Shown here piece by piece: positions 29,085 through 40,180 of a stretch of DNA of 64,000 nucleotides; the first letter of the stretch is position 1; every line of letters starts with the position of its first letter. This DNA comes from Mycobacterium yunnanensis (GTDB lineage Bacteria > Actinomycetota > Actinomycetes > Mycobacteriales > Mycobacteriaceae). The position numbers and the translations under genes were made by a program. A model generated the notes under the pieces. It was not told where the DNA came from and did no database searches. It worked only from the letters and a program-made list of their open reading frames with translations. The stretch is from NCBI RefSeq assembly GCF_025823185.1, contig NZ_JACKVK010000009.1, positions 1 through 64,000 of the forward strand. The letters run 5' to 3'.

Positions 29085-29940
29085 CCGGCTGACCGAACTG
29101 CTCTCGCAGCTGTTCGCCTTCGACGTCACCGTGGACCTGTTGCGGCGCGACTTCGTGCAGCAAGCGCTGCTCGCGGCGGCCCTGCTGGCGCTGCTGGCCG
29201 GTGCGATCGGACCGTTCATCGTCATGCGGCAGATGTCCTTCGCCGTGCACGGCTCCAGCGAACTGTCCCTGACCGGTGCGTCGTTCGCCTTGCTCACCGG
29301 GCTCAACGTCGGCCTCGGCGCGCTCGTCGGAAGTGCCTTGGCCGCAGTGCTGTTCGGCTTCCTCGGACAACGGACCCGCGAGCGGGATTCCGCGATCGGC
29401 GTCGTGCTCGCCTTCGGCCTTGGCCTTGCGGTGCTCTTCATCCACCTCTACCCGGGGCGCACGGGAACCAGCTTCGCCCTGCTGACGGGACAGATCGTCG
29501 GCGTCGGCTACTCGGGTCTGGCGCTTCTGAGCGTGATCACCGTCCTGGTGGCGGCCGTCCTCGCGGTGAGCTACCGCCCGCTGCTGTTCGCGACCGTCGA
29601 CCCCGAGGTGGCGGCGGGCCGCGGCGTACCCGTGCGCGCACTAGGCATCGTCTTCGCCGCGCTGGTCGGCGTCGCGGCCGCCCAGGGCGTGCAGATCGTC
29701 GGCGCCCTTCTCGTGATGTCTCTGCTCATCACCCCCGCCGCTGCGGCGGCCCGCATCTTCACCTCACCGCCGGCGGCCATCGTCGCCTCCGTGGTGTTCG
29801 CCGAGATCTCCGCGGTCGGGGGCATCCTGCTCTCCCTGGCCCCCGGGGTGCCCGTCTCGGTGTTCGTGACCACGATCTCGTTCGCAATCTTCCTGGCCTG
29901 CTGGGCGATCGGCAGCCGCCGTCGCGTCAGCCGCCCGTAG
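29077..29940 (+). CDS. znuB: Metal ABC transporter permease (ZnuB)
   Basis: 287 residues with about eight to nine membrane helices of the ABC-3 family. The stretch GPFIVMRQMSFAVHGSSELS early and GALLVMSLLITPAAAA late are conserved in metal permeases. It forms the zinc channel with ZnuC. Its 3' end overlaps the convergent sulfurtransferase gene by 14 nt. Confidence 0.9.
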   Translation: MTDRLTELLSQLFAFDVTVDLLRRDFVQQALLAAALLALLAGAIGPFIVMRQMSFAVHGSSELSLTGASFALLTGLNVGLGALVGSALAAVLFGFLGQRTRERDSAIGVVLAFGLGLAVLFIHLYPGRTGTSFALLTGQIVGVGYSGLALLSVITVLVAAVLAVSYRPLLFATVDPEVAAGRGVPVRALGIVFAALVGVAAAQGVQIVGALLVMSLLITPAAAAARIFTSPPAAIVASVVFAEISAVGGILLSLAPGVPVSVFVTTISFAIFLACWAIGSRRRVSRP

Positions 29941-30742
29941 CGACCGGGCGCGCCGGTTCTCCCGACCACTGCGACCACGATCCAGGGAACAGCGCCGCGT
30001 CCACCCCGACGACCGCCAGCGCCGCGACCGTCACCGCGGCGGTGACGCCCGACCCGCAATACGCCCCCGCCGTGGCGCCAAGCGCGTCGGCCAACTCCGT
30101 CGTCGGGCGGAACCGGCCGTCGGCGTCGAGCAACGACGTACTCGGCACGTTGACGGCACCGGGGATGTGACCGGCGACGGGGTCCACCGGCTCGACCTCG
30201 CCCCGGAAGCGCTCCGGCGCCCGCGCGTCGGCCAACCGGGAGCCGAGGGCCGCGGCGTCGTCAGCGCTCAGGGTCGGCAGCGCGCCTGCGTAGAGATCGT
30301 GATGGGCCAGGACGACGTCACCCGGCTCCGGGCGCACGACTCCGGTCTCCAGCGGTCCCGTCCACGCGGGTAGGCCTCCGTCGAGGATGCGCACGTCGGC
30401 CAAGCCCGCCGCCTTCAGCACCCACCAGGCCCGCGCCGACCCCGCCCGGTTCCAGTCGTCGTAGACCACCACCGCGCCGCCGTCCCGGATGCCCCACCGC
30501 CGCGCCGCGGCCTGCAGTGCGGCGCCCGACGGCAGTGGGTGTCTACCCCGGCCCGTGACGCCGTGATCGCTCAACTCGTCGTCCAGGGCGACGTACACCG
30601 CGCCGGGGACGTGGCCCGACTCGTAGGCCGCCCGGCCGTCGGGTGCGTCCAGCCGCCACCGCACGTCCAGGATCCTCGGCGGTGTGCCGGAGGCGATCAG
30701 TTCGTCGAGTTCGCTTGCCGTGACCAGTACCTCGGATCTCAC
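29927..30742 (-). CDS. Sulfurtransferase (3-mercaptopyruvate-type, two rhodanese domains)
   Basis: 271 residues. An inactive N-terminal rhodanese domain (ILDVRWRL, YESGHVPGAVYV) is followed by a catalytic C-terminal one with Cys in AYCGSGVTAAV. The CGSGVT loop is that of 3-mercaptopyruvate sulfurtransferases, whereas thiosulfate enzymes usually have CRKGVT. It transfers sulfur to thiols or cyanide in the cytoplasm. GTG 30742 gives the standard N-terminus. It is divergent from bluB with 24 bp between starts. Confidence 0.85.
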   Translation of the reverse strand: MRSEVLVTASELDELIASGTPPRILDVRWRLDAPDGRAAYESGHVPGAVYVALDDELSDHGVTGRGRHPLPSGAALQAAARRWGIRDGGAVVVYDDWNRAGSARAWWVLKAAGLADVRILDGGLPAWTGPLETGVVRPEPGDVVLAHHDLYAGALPTLSADDAAALGSRLADARAPERFRGEVEPVDPVAGHIPGAVNVPSTSLLDADGRFRPTTELADALGATAGAYCGSGVTAAVTVAALAVVGVDAALFPGSWSQWSGEPARPVATGG

Positions 30743-30766
30743 CCGCTTGAACGTACGCTGACCGGC

Positions 30767-31450
30767 GTGGCCGAGCAGCACGCGTTCAGCGCGACGGAGA
30801 GACGGGCCGTGTACCGGGTCATCGCCGAGCGGCGCGACATGCGGCGCTTCGTCCCGGGTGAGGTTCCAGAGGACGTCCTGGCTCGGTTGCTGGCCGCGGC
30901 CCACGCCGCGCCAAGCGTCGGATTGATGCAGCCGTGGCGATTCATTCGCATCACCGACACCGCCCTGCGGCACCGGATCCACGACCTCGTCTCCGACGAA
31001 CGGGGGCGCACCGCGGCGGCGCTGGGGCCCCGGGGTGAGGAGTTCCTGCGCCTGAAGGTCGAGGGCGTGCTGGACTGCGCCGAGTTGCTGGTCGTCGCAC
31101 TTCGGGACGGGCGGGACGGGCACGTCTTCGGCCGCCGCACCCTGCCACACATGGACCTTGCCTCGGTGTCATGCGCCATCCAGAACCTGTGGCTGGCCGC
31201 CCGCGCAGAGGGCCTCGGCATGGGGTGGGTGTCGATCTTCGACCCGGACCGCCTCGGCGCGCTGCTCGCCATGCCCGACGACGCCCAACCGGTCGCCATC
31301 CTGTGCCTGGGTCCCGTCCCAGATTTTCCCGACCGGCCCGCACTCGAGATCGACGACTGGACGCACGCGCGCCCGCTCGGTGAATTCGTCGCCGAGAACG
31401 GCTGGGGATCCACGGCACCCGCCGTAGGCTCGACGACGTGTCCACCGTGA
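30767..31450 (+). CDS. bluB: 5,6-dimethylbenzimidazole synthase BluB
   Basis: 227 residues of the nitroreductase fold. The sequence [16 protein letters not shown] near the start and [17 protein letters not shown] are the BluB signature; [19 protein letters not shown] is also typical. It converts reduced FMN with oxygen to 5,6-dimethylbenzimidazole, the lower ligand of cobalamin. GTG 30767 is used, and the 3' end overlaps pxpA by 13 nt. Mycobacteria have a BluB homologue (Rv0306) elsewhere. The CbtAB cobalt system at 50 kb uses the same vitamin but is a separate transcription unit. Confidence 0.88.
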   Translation: MAEQHAFSATERRAVYRVIAERRDMRRFVPGEVPEDVLARLLAAAHAAPSVGLMQPWRFIRITDTALRHRIHDLVSDERGRTAAALGPRGEEFLRLKVEGVLDCAELLVVALRDGRDGHVFGRRTLPHMDLASVSCAIQNLWLAARAEGLGMGWVSIFDPDRLGALLAMPDDAQPVAILCLGPVPDFPDRPALEIDDWTHARPLGEFVAENGWGSTAPAVGSTTCPP

Positions 31451-32205
31451 CCGTCGACCTCAACGCCGACCTCGGCGAAGGCTTCGGGGTGTGGACACTC
31501 GGTGACGACGACGCCATGCTCGAGGTCGTCACCAGTGCCAACGTGGCGTGCGGATTCCACGCCGGTGATCCGGCCGGCTTGCTGCGGGTGTGCCGCGCCG
31601 CGGCCCGACGCGGCGTGCGGATCGGCGCACAAGTCGCCTACCGCGACCTCGCCGGGTTCGGCAGACGCTACGTCGACGTGACCGCCGAGGACCTCACCGC
31701 CGACGTGATCTACCAGATTGGCGCCCTGCAGGCCCTGGCCACCGCCGCCGGGTCCAGCGTCAGCTACGTGAAACCCCATGGGGCGCTGTACAACACGATC
31801 GTCGGCGACGAGGGCCAAGCGGTCGCCGTCGCCGCGGCCGTGCACGCCGTCGACCCGGGCCTGCCCGTACTCGGCCTGACCGGTTCGGCGTTCTTCGCCG
31901 CCGCCGACGCTCTGGGCCTGCGAACCGTCTCCGAGGCCTTCGCCGACCGCGCCTACCAGCCCGACGGCACCCTGGTCTCCCGGCGCGAGCCGGGCGCCGT
32001 TCTCACTGACGCCGACGCCATCGCGGCCCGGGTGTCGTCGATGGTGGGCCTCGGGACGGTCGAGGCCGTCGACGGGTCGACCGTGGCGATCGCGGCCGAA
32101 TCGGTGTGCGTGCACGGTGATTCACCCGGTGCGGTCCGGAGCGCGACGGCCGTGCGCGACCGTCTCGGCGCCGACGGCGTCACCCTGCGAGCGTTCACCC
32201 GATGA
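31438..32205 (+). CDS. pxpA: 5-oxoprolinase subunit A (LamB/YcsF family)
   Basis: 255 residues. It starts [13 protein letters not shown], continues [13 protein letters not shown], and has [12 protein letters not shown], all family hallmarks. PxpA works with PxpB and PxpC to hydrolyse 5-oxoproline with ATP; pxpB and pxpC are not next to it here. GTG 31438 lies inside the end of bluB. The gene overlaps the metallo-beta-lactamase-fold gene by 4 nt (ATGA). Without the partner subunits nearby, its role depends on genes elsewhere. Confidence 0.85.
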   Translation: MSTVTVDLNADLGEGFGVWTLGDDDAMLEVVTSANVACGFHAGDPAGLLRVCRAAARRGVRIGAQVAYRDLAGFGRRYVDVTAEDLTADVIYQIGALQALATAAGSSVSYVKPHGALYNTIVGDEGQAVAVAAAVHAVDPGLPVLGLTGSAFFAAADALGLRTVSEAFADRAYQPDGTLVSRREPGAVLTDADAIAARVSSMVGLGTVEAVDGSTVAIAAESVCVHGDSPGAVRSATAVRDRLGADGVTLRAFTR

Positions 32206-33122
32206 GGCTCAAACTCGGCAGGCCGGACCTCGCCGCCTACCGCGAGCTCTTCGACCAACCCCCCGCCACCGCGTCCTCGCCGCTGACCGTGACCTGGGCC
32301 GGCGTCACCACACTGCTGGTCGACGACGGCGAATCCGCCCTCATGACCGACGGATTCTTCTCCCGCCCAAGCCTTCTCGCGGTGGGCACCCGAAGCATCG
32401 CCCCGTCGGTGGCTCGGATCGACGGCTGCCTGGCCCGCCTGAACGTCGACCGCCTCGAGGCGGTCCTCCCCGTCCACACCCACTTCGACCACGCCATGGA
32501 CTCCGCGGTGGTGGCCCAGCGCACCGGGGGCAGGCTGGTTGGCGGCACCTCGGCGGCACACCTGGGTCGCGGCGCGGGCCTGCCCGACGACCGACTCACC
32601 GTCGCCACCTCCGGTGAGCCGATCTCGTTGGGAGCGTTCGAGGTAACACTCGTCGAGGGTTCGCACTGCCCGCCCGACCGCTTCCCCGGCGTCGTCGACG
32701 CACCCGTCGTCCCGCCGGTGCGTGCCTCGGCTTACCGATGCGGCGAAGCGTGGTCGACGCTGATTCACCATCGGCCGTCCGGGCGACGCCTGCTGGTCGT
32801 CGGCAGCGCCGGGTTCGTGCCCGGCGCGCTGCGCGGCAGGCGGGCCGACGTGGTCTACCTCGGCGTCGGGCAACTGGGCCTGCAACCCGAACGATACGTC
32901 GTCGACTACTGGCAGGAGGCGGTCCGCGCGGTCGGCGCACGCCGCGTCGTCGTCATCCACTGGGACGACTTCTTCCGGCCGTTGCACGAGCCGCTGCGGG
33001 CGCTGCCGTATGCCGCCGACGACCTCGACGCGTCGATGCGAACTCTGTCCAGGCTCGCTGCCGAAGACGGCGTGGCACTGCACTTTCCGACGGCGTTCGA
33101 ACGCGCCGACCCGTGGACCTGA
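32202..33122 (+). CDS. Metallo-beta-lactamase-fold hydrolase (Rv3577-like)
   Basis: 306 residues. HTHFDHAMD at 92-100 gives zinc ligands His92, His94, Asp96 and His97. A second motif GSHCPP and the late VIHWDDFF complete the metal centre. M. tuberculosis has Rv3577 of this type near rlmB/cysS. No signal peptide is evident. ATG 32202 overlaps the pxpA stop by 4 nt, so it is coupled to bluB-pxpA. The substrate is unknown. Confidence 0.8.
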   Translation: MRLKLGRPDLAAYRELFDQPPATASSPLTVTWAGVTTLLVDDGESALMTDGFFSRPSLLAVGTRSIAPSVARIDGCLARLNVDRLEAVLPVHTHFDHAMDSAVVAQRTGGRLVGGTSAAHLGRGAGLPDDRLTVATSGEPISLGAFEVTLVEGSHCPPDRFPGVVDAPVVPPVRASAYRCGEAWSTLIHHRPSGRRLLVVGSAGFVPGALRGRRADVVYLGVGQLGLQPERYVVDYWQEAVRAVGARRVVVIHWDDFFRPLHEPLRALPYAADDLDASMRTLSRLAAEDGVALHFPTAFERADPWT

Positions 33123-33205
33123 CCATGGCCTGCCGAATCTGACGTGTTCGGGACGCCGGGTATGGGACCGGACCGCATCGGTCGGGGTGCGGTAGTTTGC
33201 TCGAA

Positions 33206-34432
33206 ATGCCCTCACGCCAGTCGTTGCGCGCGCTGGACGCCGTCAACTTCTTCCTCGCCGACGTCCGCGACGGACTGGGGCCCTATCTCGCGATCTACCT
33301 CCTCGCGGTGCGCGGTCCCGAGCACGGGTGGAACGAGGCGACCGTCGGAACGGTGATCACGATCGCCGGCATCGTCGGATTGCTCTCCCAAACACCGGCG
33401 GGGATTCTCATCGACCGCGTGAAGAACCGGCGCGCGATCATCGTCGTCGCCGCCCTGGCAGTCACCGTCAGCTCGGTGGTACTGCCCTTCGTCAGTGGCT
33501 TCGCCCTGATCGCCGTCAGCCAGTCGGTGGCCTCGCTCGCCGCGGCGGTCTTCGCACCGGCCATCGCCGCGGTCACCCTCGGCCTGATGGGCCCGAAGAT
33601 GTTCGCGCCAAGGGTCGGTCGCAACGAGGCCTTCAACCACGCGGGCAACGCCACCGCCGCCGGCGTCGCCGCGCTGCTGGCCTGGTCGATGGGCCCGGTC
33701 GTGGTGTTCTGGCTGATGGGTGTGCTGGCCGTGCTCAGCGTCGTGGCCACCATGCGCATCCGCGGCGACGAGATCGACGACGACCTAGCCCGCGGCCTCA
33801 CCCCCGACGACGACGGCGGCGCGTCCGTCGGCGCGTGGACGACGCTGGTGACCAACCGTCCGCTGCTGATCTTCGCGATCATCGCCTTCACGTTCCATCT
33901 GGCCAACGCGGCGATGCTCACCTCGGTGAGCCAACTGCTGACCCGCGTGGTCGGCAAGGACAGCGCCACGTCTCTGGTTGCGCTGTGCATCCTGGCCGCC
34001 CAACTGGTGATGGTGCCAGTGGCGATCGTCGTGGGACGCAAGGCCGACGGCTGGGGCCGAAAACCGATCTTCCTGGTGGCGTTCGCGGTACTCACGCTGC
34101 GCGGCCTGCTCTACACCGTGTCGGACAACGCGGCCTGGCTGCTGGCCGTGCAGGCCCTCGACGGCATCGGCGCGGGCATCTTCGGAGCGCTGTTCCCGAT
34201 CGTCATCGCCGACCTCACCCGCGGATCGGGGCGGTTCAACGTCGCACAGGGCGCCGTCGCGACCGTGCAAGGCCTCGGCGCGTCGCTCAGCGCGACGGTG
34301 GCGGGCTTCGTCATCGTCGCCGAGGGCTACACGATCGCGTTTTGGACGCTGGCCGCCATCGCGGCCGTGGGTCTGGTGCTCTACGCCCGGTTCATGCCCG
34401 AGACCAAGCAGACGGCTAGCGCCGCTGCCTAG
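33206..34432 (+). CDS. MFS transporter
   Basis: 408 residues with about 12 helices. The loop between helices 2 and 3, [14 protein letters not shown], and [11 protein letters not shown] between helices 8 and 9 are MFS hallmarks. The N-terminus [18 protein letters not shown] and the repeated GRKADG region resemble drug or metabolite exporters of the YajR/Bcr type. ATG 33206 was preferred over TTG 33197. The gene overlaps rlmB by 17 nt at its 3' end, convergently. M. tuberculosis has an arsenite-pump-like gene here instead. Confidence 0.8.
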   Translation: MPSRQSLRALDAVNFFLADVRDGLGPYLAIYLLAVRGPEHGWNEATVGTVITIAGIVGLLSQTPAGILIDRVKNRRAIIVVAALAVTVSSVVLPFVSGFALIAVSQSVASLAAAVFAPAIAAVTLGLMGPKMFAPRVGRNEAFNHAGNATAAGVAALLAWSMGPVVVFWLMGVLAVLSVVATMRIRGDEIDDDLARGLTPDDDGGASVGAWTTLVTNRPLLIFAIIAFTFHLANAAMLTSVSQLLTRVVGKDSATSLVALCILAAQLVMVPVAIVVGRKADGWGRKPIFLVAFAVLTLRGLLYTVSDNAAWLLAVQALDGIGAGIFGALFPIVIADLTRGSGRFNVAQGAVATVQGLGASLSATVAGFVIVAEGYTIAFWTLAAIAAVGLVLYARFMPETKQTASAAA

Positions 34433-35354
34433 CGATCTCGGCCAGCACCACACCGGCGGCGACGGAGGCGTTCAGGGATTCCGTCGGCCCGGCCATCGGG
34501 ATCGAGACGATTGCGTCGCAGTTCTCCCGCACCAAGCGTGAGAGTCCCTTGCCCTCGGAGCCCACCACCACGACCATCGGCACGGTGGCGTCGAGCTCGT
34601 CGAGCTGGGTGTCACCACCGGCGTCGAGACCCACCACCTGCAGACCCTCGTCGGCCCAGCTCTTCAGCGTCCTGGTGAGGTTGGTGGCGCGCCCGACGCG
34701 CAGTCGCGCCGCCGCACCCGCGCTGGTCCGCCACGCGACCGCCGTCACCGACGCCGAGCGGCGCTGCGGAATCAGCACACCGTGGCCGCCGAACGCGGCC
34801 ACCGACCGCACGATTGCCCCGAGATTCCTGGGGTCGGAGATGTTGTCCAACGCCACCAGAAGCGCCGGCGTGGAATCGGCCCTGGCCGCCCGCAGCAGAT
34901 CGTCGGGATGGGCGTAGTCGTACGGCGGCACCTGCAGGGCGATGCCCTGGTGCAGCCCGTTCGCGCTGATGCGGTCGAGGTCGTGCTTCTGCACCTCGAG
35001 GATGGCGATGCCCTTGTCCGCAGCACGCTGCACCGACTCGGTAAGCCGCTCGTCGGACTCGGTGCCGAGGACCACCCACAGCGCCGTGGCAGGCACACCG
35101 GCGCGCAGGCACTCCAGGACGGGGTTGCGGCCCAGCACGACCTCGGTCTCGTCGGTCTTCTTGTGCCGCCCCTGATCCTTGCGGGCCGCAGCCGCCGCGC
35201 GCTTGCCGGCGGGGTGGTGCGGTCGCGCGCTGGCCGGCGGGGTGGCGCCCTTGGCCTCCAGCCCGCGCCTGCGCACGCCGCCCGAACCGGTCGTCGGCCC
35301 CTTCTTGGTGCCCGCCTTGCGGACCGCGCCGCGCCGTTGGGAGTTGCCTGCCAT
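34416..35354 (-). CDS. rlmB: 23S rRNA 2'-O-methyltransferase RlmB (SpoU family)
   Basis: 312 residues. A long basic N-terminal tail of about 75 residues ([25 protein letters not shown]) is followed by a substrate-binding domain and a SPOUT methyltransferase domain. Motifs in order are [35 protein letters not shown] and [16 protein letters not shown]. It methylates G2251 (E. coli numbering) of 23S rRNA. ATG 35354 overlaps the cysS stop by 1 nt. It is cotranscribed with cysS and ispF as in M. tuberculosis (Rv3579c). Confidence 0.92.
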   Translation of the reverse strand: MAGNSQRRGAVRKAGTKKGPTTGSGGVRRRGLEAKGATPPASARPHHPAGKRAAAAARKDQGRHKKTDETEVVLGRNPVLECLRAGVPATALWVVLGTESDERLTESVQRAADKGIAILEVQKHDLDRISANGLHQGIALQVPPYDYAHPDDLLRAARADSTPALLVALDNISDPRNLGAIVRSVAAFGGHGVLIPQRRSASVTAVAWRTSAGAAARLRVGRATNLTRTLKSWADEGLQVVGLDAGGDTQLDELDATVPMVVVVGSEGKGLSRLVRENCDAIVSIPMAGPTESLNASVAAGVVLAEIARQRR

Positions 35355-36760
35355 TACTTGTTGCTCCCGTCGCCGAGCTCCCACTGAGGTCCGTCGGCGG
35401 TGTCGGTGACGACGATGCCCGCCGCCTTGAGTCGATCGCGAATCTCGTCGGCCTTCGCCCAGTCTCGCTGCTCACGGGCCTCCGCGCGACCCGCCAGGGC
35501 CCAATGGACGAGCTCGTCGATGGCGGCGAGCGCAGCCGACGTCTCGTCGCGCGACTCCCACCGCTCGTCGAGCGGGTCGCAGCCGAGGATGCCCATCATC
35601 GCCCTGATGGATCTGGCGTGCGTCATCGCCGTGTCGTGGTCGCCGGTGTCCAGCGCGCGGTTGCCCTCGGCCCGCGCGGCGTGCACCTCGGCCAGCGCAG
35701 TCGGGACCGCCAGGTCGTCGTCAAGTGCCGCGCCGAACTTCTCGGTCCAGTCGCCGGGCACCACGGTGCCCACCCGATTGCGCACCCGGTGCAGGAAGTC
35801 CTCGATGCCGGTGTAGGCCTTGACCGCGTCCTGTAGCGCCGTCTCGGAGAACTCCAGCATCGACCGGTAATGCGCGGAGCCGAGGTAGTAGCGCAGCTCG
35901 GCGGCCCGAACCCGTTGCAGGACAGCCGGAATCGACAACACATTGCCCAGGGACTTGCTCATCTTCTCGCCACCCATGGTGACCCAGCCGTTGTGCATCC
36001 AGTACTGGGCGAAGCCGTCGCCAGCGGCCCGTGCCTGGGCGATCTCGTTCTCGTGGTGCGGGAACACCAGATCCATGCCACCGGCGTGGATGTCGAATGC
36101 GGGGCCGAGGTACTCCTCGCACATCGCGACGCATTCCGTGTGCCACCCGGGCCGACCGGGACCCCACGGCGTCGGCCACGACGGTTCACCGGGTTTGGCG
36201 CCCTTCCACAGGGTGAAGTCCCGCGGATCGCGCTTGCCGGTGGCGACGCCCTCACCCTGGTGGACGTCGTCGATGCGATGGCCGGAGAGCTGGCCGTACT
36301 CGGGGTAGCTCAGCACGTCGAAGTAGACGTCGCCGTCACCCGTATAGGCGTGGCCGCCCGTCAGCAGGCGCTCGATCAACTCGACCATCTGGGTGATGTG
36401 GCCGGTGGCGCGCGGCTCGGCGGACGGCGGCAGCACGCCGAGCGAGTCGTAGGCCGAGCTGAAGGCGCGCTCGAAGGTCGCCGCCCACTCCCACCAGGGT
36501 CGGCCGGCGTCGGCGGCCTTGGTGAGGATCTTGTCGTCGATGTCGGTGACGTTGCGGATGAACGCGACGTCGAAACCCTTGGCCGTCAGCCATCGACGGA
36601 GCACGTCGAACGCGACGCCGCTGCGGACGTGGCCGATGTGGGGCAAGCCTTGAACGGTGGCGCCGCACAGATAGATCGACGCGTGTCCGTCACGAAGGGG
36701 CACGAAATCGCGCACCACACCCGTCATGGTGTCGTGAATTCGCAGGGGCGCAACGGTCAC
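35354..36760 (-). CDS. cysS: Cysteinyl-tRNA synthetase
   Basis: 468 residues, class I synthetase. HIGH is at 41-44, zinc ligands include Cys32 and Cys210 (with HHENE at about 235-239), and KMSKS is at 266-270. It charges tRNA-Cys. GTG 36760 gives an N-terminus ([11 protein letters not shown]) in step with the M. tuberculosis CysS1 sequence I recall; a TTG at 36793 is possible but would add an unlike extension. It lies 36 bp after ispF and is followed by rlmB. Confidence 0.95.
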   Translation of the reverse strand: MTVAPLRIHDTMTGVVRDFVPLRDGHASIYLCGATVQGLPHIGHVRSGVAFDVLRRWLTAKGFDVAFIRNVTDIDDKILTKAADAGRPWWEWAATFERAFSSAYDSLGVLPPSAEPRATGHITQMVELIERLLTGGHAYTGDGDVYFDVLSYPEYGQLSGHRIDDVHQGEGVATGKRDPRDFTLWKGAKPGEPSWPTPWGPGRPGWHTECVAMCEEYLGPAFDIHAGGMDLVFPHHENEIAQARAAGDGFAQYWMHNGWVTMGGEKMSKSLGNVLSIPAVLQRVRAAELRYYLGSAHYRSMLEFSETALQDAVKAYTGIEDFLHRVRNRVGTVVPGDWTEKFGAALDDDLAVPTALAEVHAARAEGNRALDTGDHDTAMTHARSIRAMMGILGCDPLDERWESRDETSAALAAIDELVHWALAGRAEAREQRDWAKADEIRDRLKAAGIVVTDTADGPQWELGDGSNK

Positions 36761-36796
36761 GACGGGCCAGCTTACCGGCCCGTCAGTGCTCAACAG

Positions 36797-37276
36797 TCAT
36801 CCTTGCTCGTCTGTGGTCAACAGGGCCGTCGCGATTGCGGCCAGCCCTTCCCCGCGCCCGGTCAAGCCGAGCCCGTCGGTGGTGGTCGCCGACACCGACA
36901 CCGGCGCGTCGAGCAACCCGGACAACACGCGTTGCGCCTCGGCGCGGCGTGGACCGATCTTGGGCCGATTGCCGATCACCTGGACCGCGGCGTTGACGAC
37001 TCGGAAGCCTTCGTCGCGCAAGAGTCCGTGCACGTGGCGCAGCATGTCGGCACCGCCAACACCACGCCACTCCGGACGGTCGGTGCCGAAGACCGAACCC
37101 AGGTCGCCGAGACTGGCTGCGCTGAGCAGGGCGTCGCACAATGCGTGCGCGGCGACGTCCCCGTCGGAGTGCCCAGCACAACCGTCGGCATCTTCGAACG
37201 ACAGGCACAGCAGCCAACACGGCCGCCCTGCCTCGATCGGGTGTACGTCGGTCCCAAGACCGATCCTGATGTTCAT
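36797..37276 (-). CDS. ispF: 2-C-methyl-D-erythritol 2,4-cyclodiphosphate synthase
   Basis: 159 residues. [10 protein letters not shown] supplies metal ligands Asp10 and His12, [20 protein letters not shown] the third His, and the end has [18 protein letters not shown]. It makes MEcPP in the MEP isoprenoid pathway. ATG 37276 is 34 bp from the carD stop. In M. tuberculosis ispD lies between carD and ispF; here it is missing, although both flanking genes are complete. Confidence 0.95.
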   Translation of the reverse strand: MNIRIGLGTDVHPIEAGRPCWLLCLSFEDADGCAGHSDGDVAAHALCDALLSAASLGDLGSVFGTDRPEWRGVGGADMLRHVHGLLRDEGFRVVNAAVQVIGNRPKIGPRRAEAQRVLSGLLDAPVSVSATTTDGLGLTGRGEGLAAIATALLTTDEQG

Positions 37277-37310
37277 CGAACCAGGCCGCACCTCGAGGCG
37301 CGGCGCGACG

Positions 37311-38116
<806 letters not shown>

Positions 38117-38710
38117 GTGACCCTCTCGACATCGCGGACTTCCGTGGTCGCACTGGCGGCGTGCGGCCTGTCCGCCGCCGTCGTCCTGTCCGGTTGCGGC
38201 GCGGGCCAGATCTCGCAGACCGCGTCGCAGCAGCCGGCCGTCAACGGAACCCTCGCCTGGGTCGGCGACCCCACCTCGGGCATCGCGCTGCGCAACGTCC
38301 ATCTGCGCGCACCGCAGACCTCCGACTTCGTCCGGCCCGGCGACCAGGCCGAAGTGCTGTTCGTGGCGGTCAACGAGTCCGCCGAGAACGAGGATCGGCT
38401 GGTGTCGATCACGTCCGACATCGGCACCGTGAGCCTCACCGGCGACCTCCGCGTGCCCGCTGGCGGCACCCTGATCGTCGGGACGCCCGACGGTGTGCCC
38501 AGTGCGCTAGACGCCACGGAGGGCGCCGACACGGCCGAGGCCGTGGTCCGGTTGACCAAGCCGATCACCAACGGCATCAACTACCCGTTCACGTTCACGT
38601 TCCAGCGGTCGGGCCAGACTCAGGTCAACGTCCCGATCTCGGCAGGCGAGGCCCCGCGGCGCGAGGCCGCCGTCGAGGCAGGCGCCGAGACCGACACGGG
38701 CGGTCACTGA
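38117..38710 (+). CDS. lpqE: Lipoprotein LpqE
   Basis: 197 residues. A lipoprotein signal ends in LSGC with the lipidated Cys27. The mature domain is a copper-chaperone-like or Ig-like beta-sandwich of unknown function, with an acidic, Ala/Glu-rich tail. The position between carD and radA matches M. tuberculosis Rv3584. GTG 38117 is preceded by caggagg. It is the first of lpqE, radA and disA on the plus strand. Confidence 0.85.
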   Translation: MTLSTSRTSVVALAACGLSAAVVLSGCGAGQISQTASQQPAVNGTLAWVGDPTSGIALRNVHLRAPQTSDFVRPGDQAEVLFVAVNESAENEDRLVSITSDIGTVSLTGDLRVPAGGTLIVGTPDGVPSALDATEGADTAEAVVRLTKPITNGINYPFTFTFQRSGQTQVNVPISAGEAPRREAAVEAGAETDTGGH

Positions 38711-38756
38711 CCTTCAGCGCGGCCGATCTGTCGGTGCGGACCGATACGGTCGACAC

Positions 38757-40172
38757 GTGGCAAAGGTCGGTTCCAAGGCTCGTTCGCAGCACCGCTGTTC
38801 GGAGTGCCAGCACGTCACCGCGAAATGGGTCGGGCGCTGCCCCGATTGCGGTAGTTGGGGCACCGTCGACGAGATCCCGATGCTCACCCCGATCTCCGGT
38901 GGGGTCGCCAACCGCGCGGTGGCACCCAGTTCGCCCGCCGTTCCGATCAGTTCGATAGATCCTGGCGTCACCCGACACGTGAGCACCGGCGTCGACGAAC
39001 TCGACCGGGTGCTCGGCGGCGGTCTGGTCCCCGGTTCCGTGACGCTGCTGGCGGGCGAGCCGGGCGTCGGGAAGTCGACGCTGCTGCTCGAGGTCGTCCA
39101 TCGCTGGGCGCGGTCCGGTCGGCGCGCCCTGTACCTGTCCGGCGAGGAGTCCGCCGGACAAATTCGGCTCCGCGCCGAACGCACCGGCTGCACCCACGAC
39201 GAGGTGTTCCTGGCCGCGGAGTCCGACCTGCAGACCGCGCTCGGCCACATCGAACAGGTACGACCGTCGCTCATCGTCGTCGACTCGGTGCAGACGATGT
39301 CGACCACCGAGGCCGACGGCGTCACCGGTGGCGTCACCCAGATCCGCGCGGTCACCACCGCGTTGACCTCGCACGCGAAGGCTGCCGGATCCAACGGGGC
39401 GGCGATCATCCTCGTCGGCCACGTCACCAAGGAGGGAGCGATCGCCGGCCCTCGGTCCCTCGAGCACCTCGTCGACGTCGTGATGCACTTCGAGGGTGAC
39501 CGGGCCTCGGCGCTGCGCATGGTGCGCGGGGTCAAGAACCGCTTCGGCGCGGCCGACGAGGTCGGTTGTTTCCTGTTGCACGACAACGGAATCGAGGGCG
39601 TCGCCGACCCGTCGGGGTTGTTCCTCGACCAGCGTCCGGCACCGGTGCCTGGAACGTCGGTGACGGTGACCCTCGACGGCAAGCGGCCGCTCATCGGTGA
39701 GGTCCAGGCACTGATCGGTTCCGCATCCGCGGGCAATCCGCGGCGGGCGGTCAGCGGCATCGACTCGGCCCGCGCGGCGATGATCACCGCGGTGCTGGAG
39801 AAGCGCGCGCACCTCAACGTCGGACAAAACGACATCTACCTCTCGACGGTCGGCGGCATGCGCCTGACCGATCCGTCGTCGGATCTGGCGGTGGCCCTGG
39901 CAATCGCCTCGGCCTACGCCGACATCCCGATGCCGACGACGGTGGTGGCCATCGGCGAGGTCGGCCTCGCCGGCGACCTGCGCCGGGTGACGGGCATGGA
40001 CCGACGCCTGGCCGAGGCTGCGCGGCTGGGGTTCACGTGCGCGGTGGTGCCGCCGGGGGTGACGGACGTGCCTGCCGGTCTGGCCGTGCAGTCGGCCGAC
40101 AACATCTCGGGCGCCTTGCGGGTGCTGAGGAACATCTCCGACAATGTGAGGGACAATGGCGGCCGACGCTAG
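38757..40172 (+). CDS. radA: DNA repair protein RadA (Sms)
   Basis: 471 residues. The zinc finger uses Cys14, Cys17, Cys28 and Cys31; the RecA-like ATPase has GEPGVGKST at 100-108 and the RadA-specific KNRFG at 260-264; the C-terminal part is Lon-protease-like. It promotes branch migration during recombination. GTG 38757 begins [10 protein letters not shown]. disA follows after 8 bp, the usual radA-disA pairing in which RadA modulates the diadenylate cyclase. Confidence 0.95.
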   Translation: MAKVGSKARSQHRCSECQHVTAKWVGRCPDCGSWGTVDEIPMLTPISGGVANRAVAPSSPAVPISSIDPGVTRHVSTGVDELDRVLGGGLVPGSVTLLAGEPGVGKSTLLLEVVHRWARSGRRALYLSGEESAGQIRLRAERTGCTHDEVFLAAESDLQTALGHIEQVRPSLIVVDSVQTMSTTEADGVTGGVTQIRAVTTALTSHAKAAGSNGAAIILVGHVTKEGAIAGPRSLEHLVDVVMHFEGDRASALRMVRGVKNRFGAADEVGCFLLHDNGIEGVADPSGLFLDQRPAPVPGTSVTVTLDGKRPLIGEVQALIGSASAGNPRRAVSGIDSARAAMITAVLEKRAHLNVGQNDIYLSTVGGMRLTDPSSDLAVALAIASAYADIPMPTTVVAIGEVGLAGDLRRVTGMDRRLAEAARLGFTCAVVPPGVTDVPAGLAVQSADNISGALRVLRNISDNVRDNGGRR

Positions 40173-40180
40173 GAGTGGTG

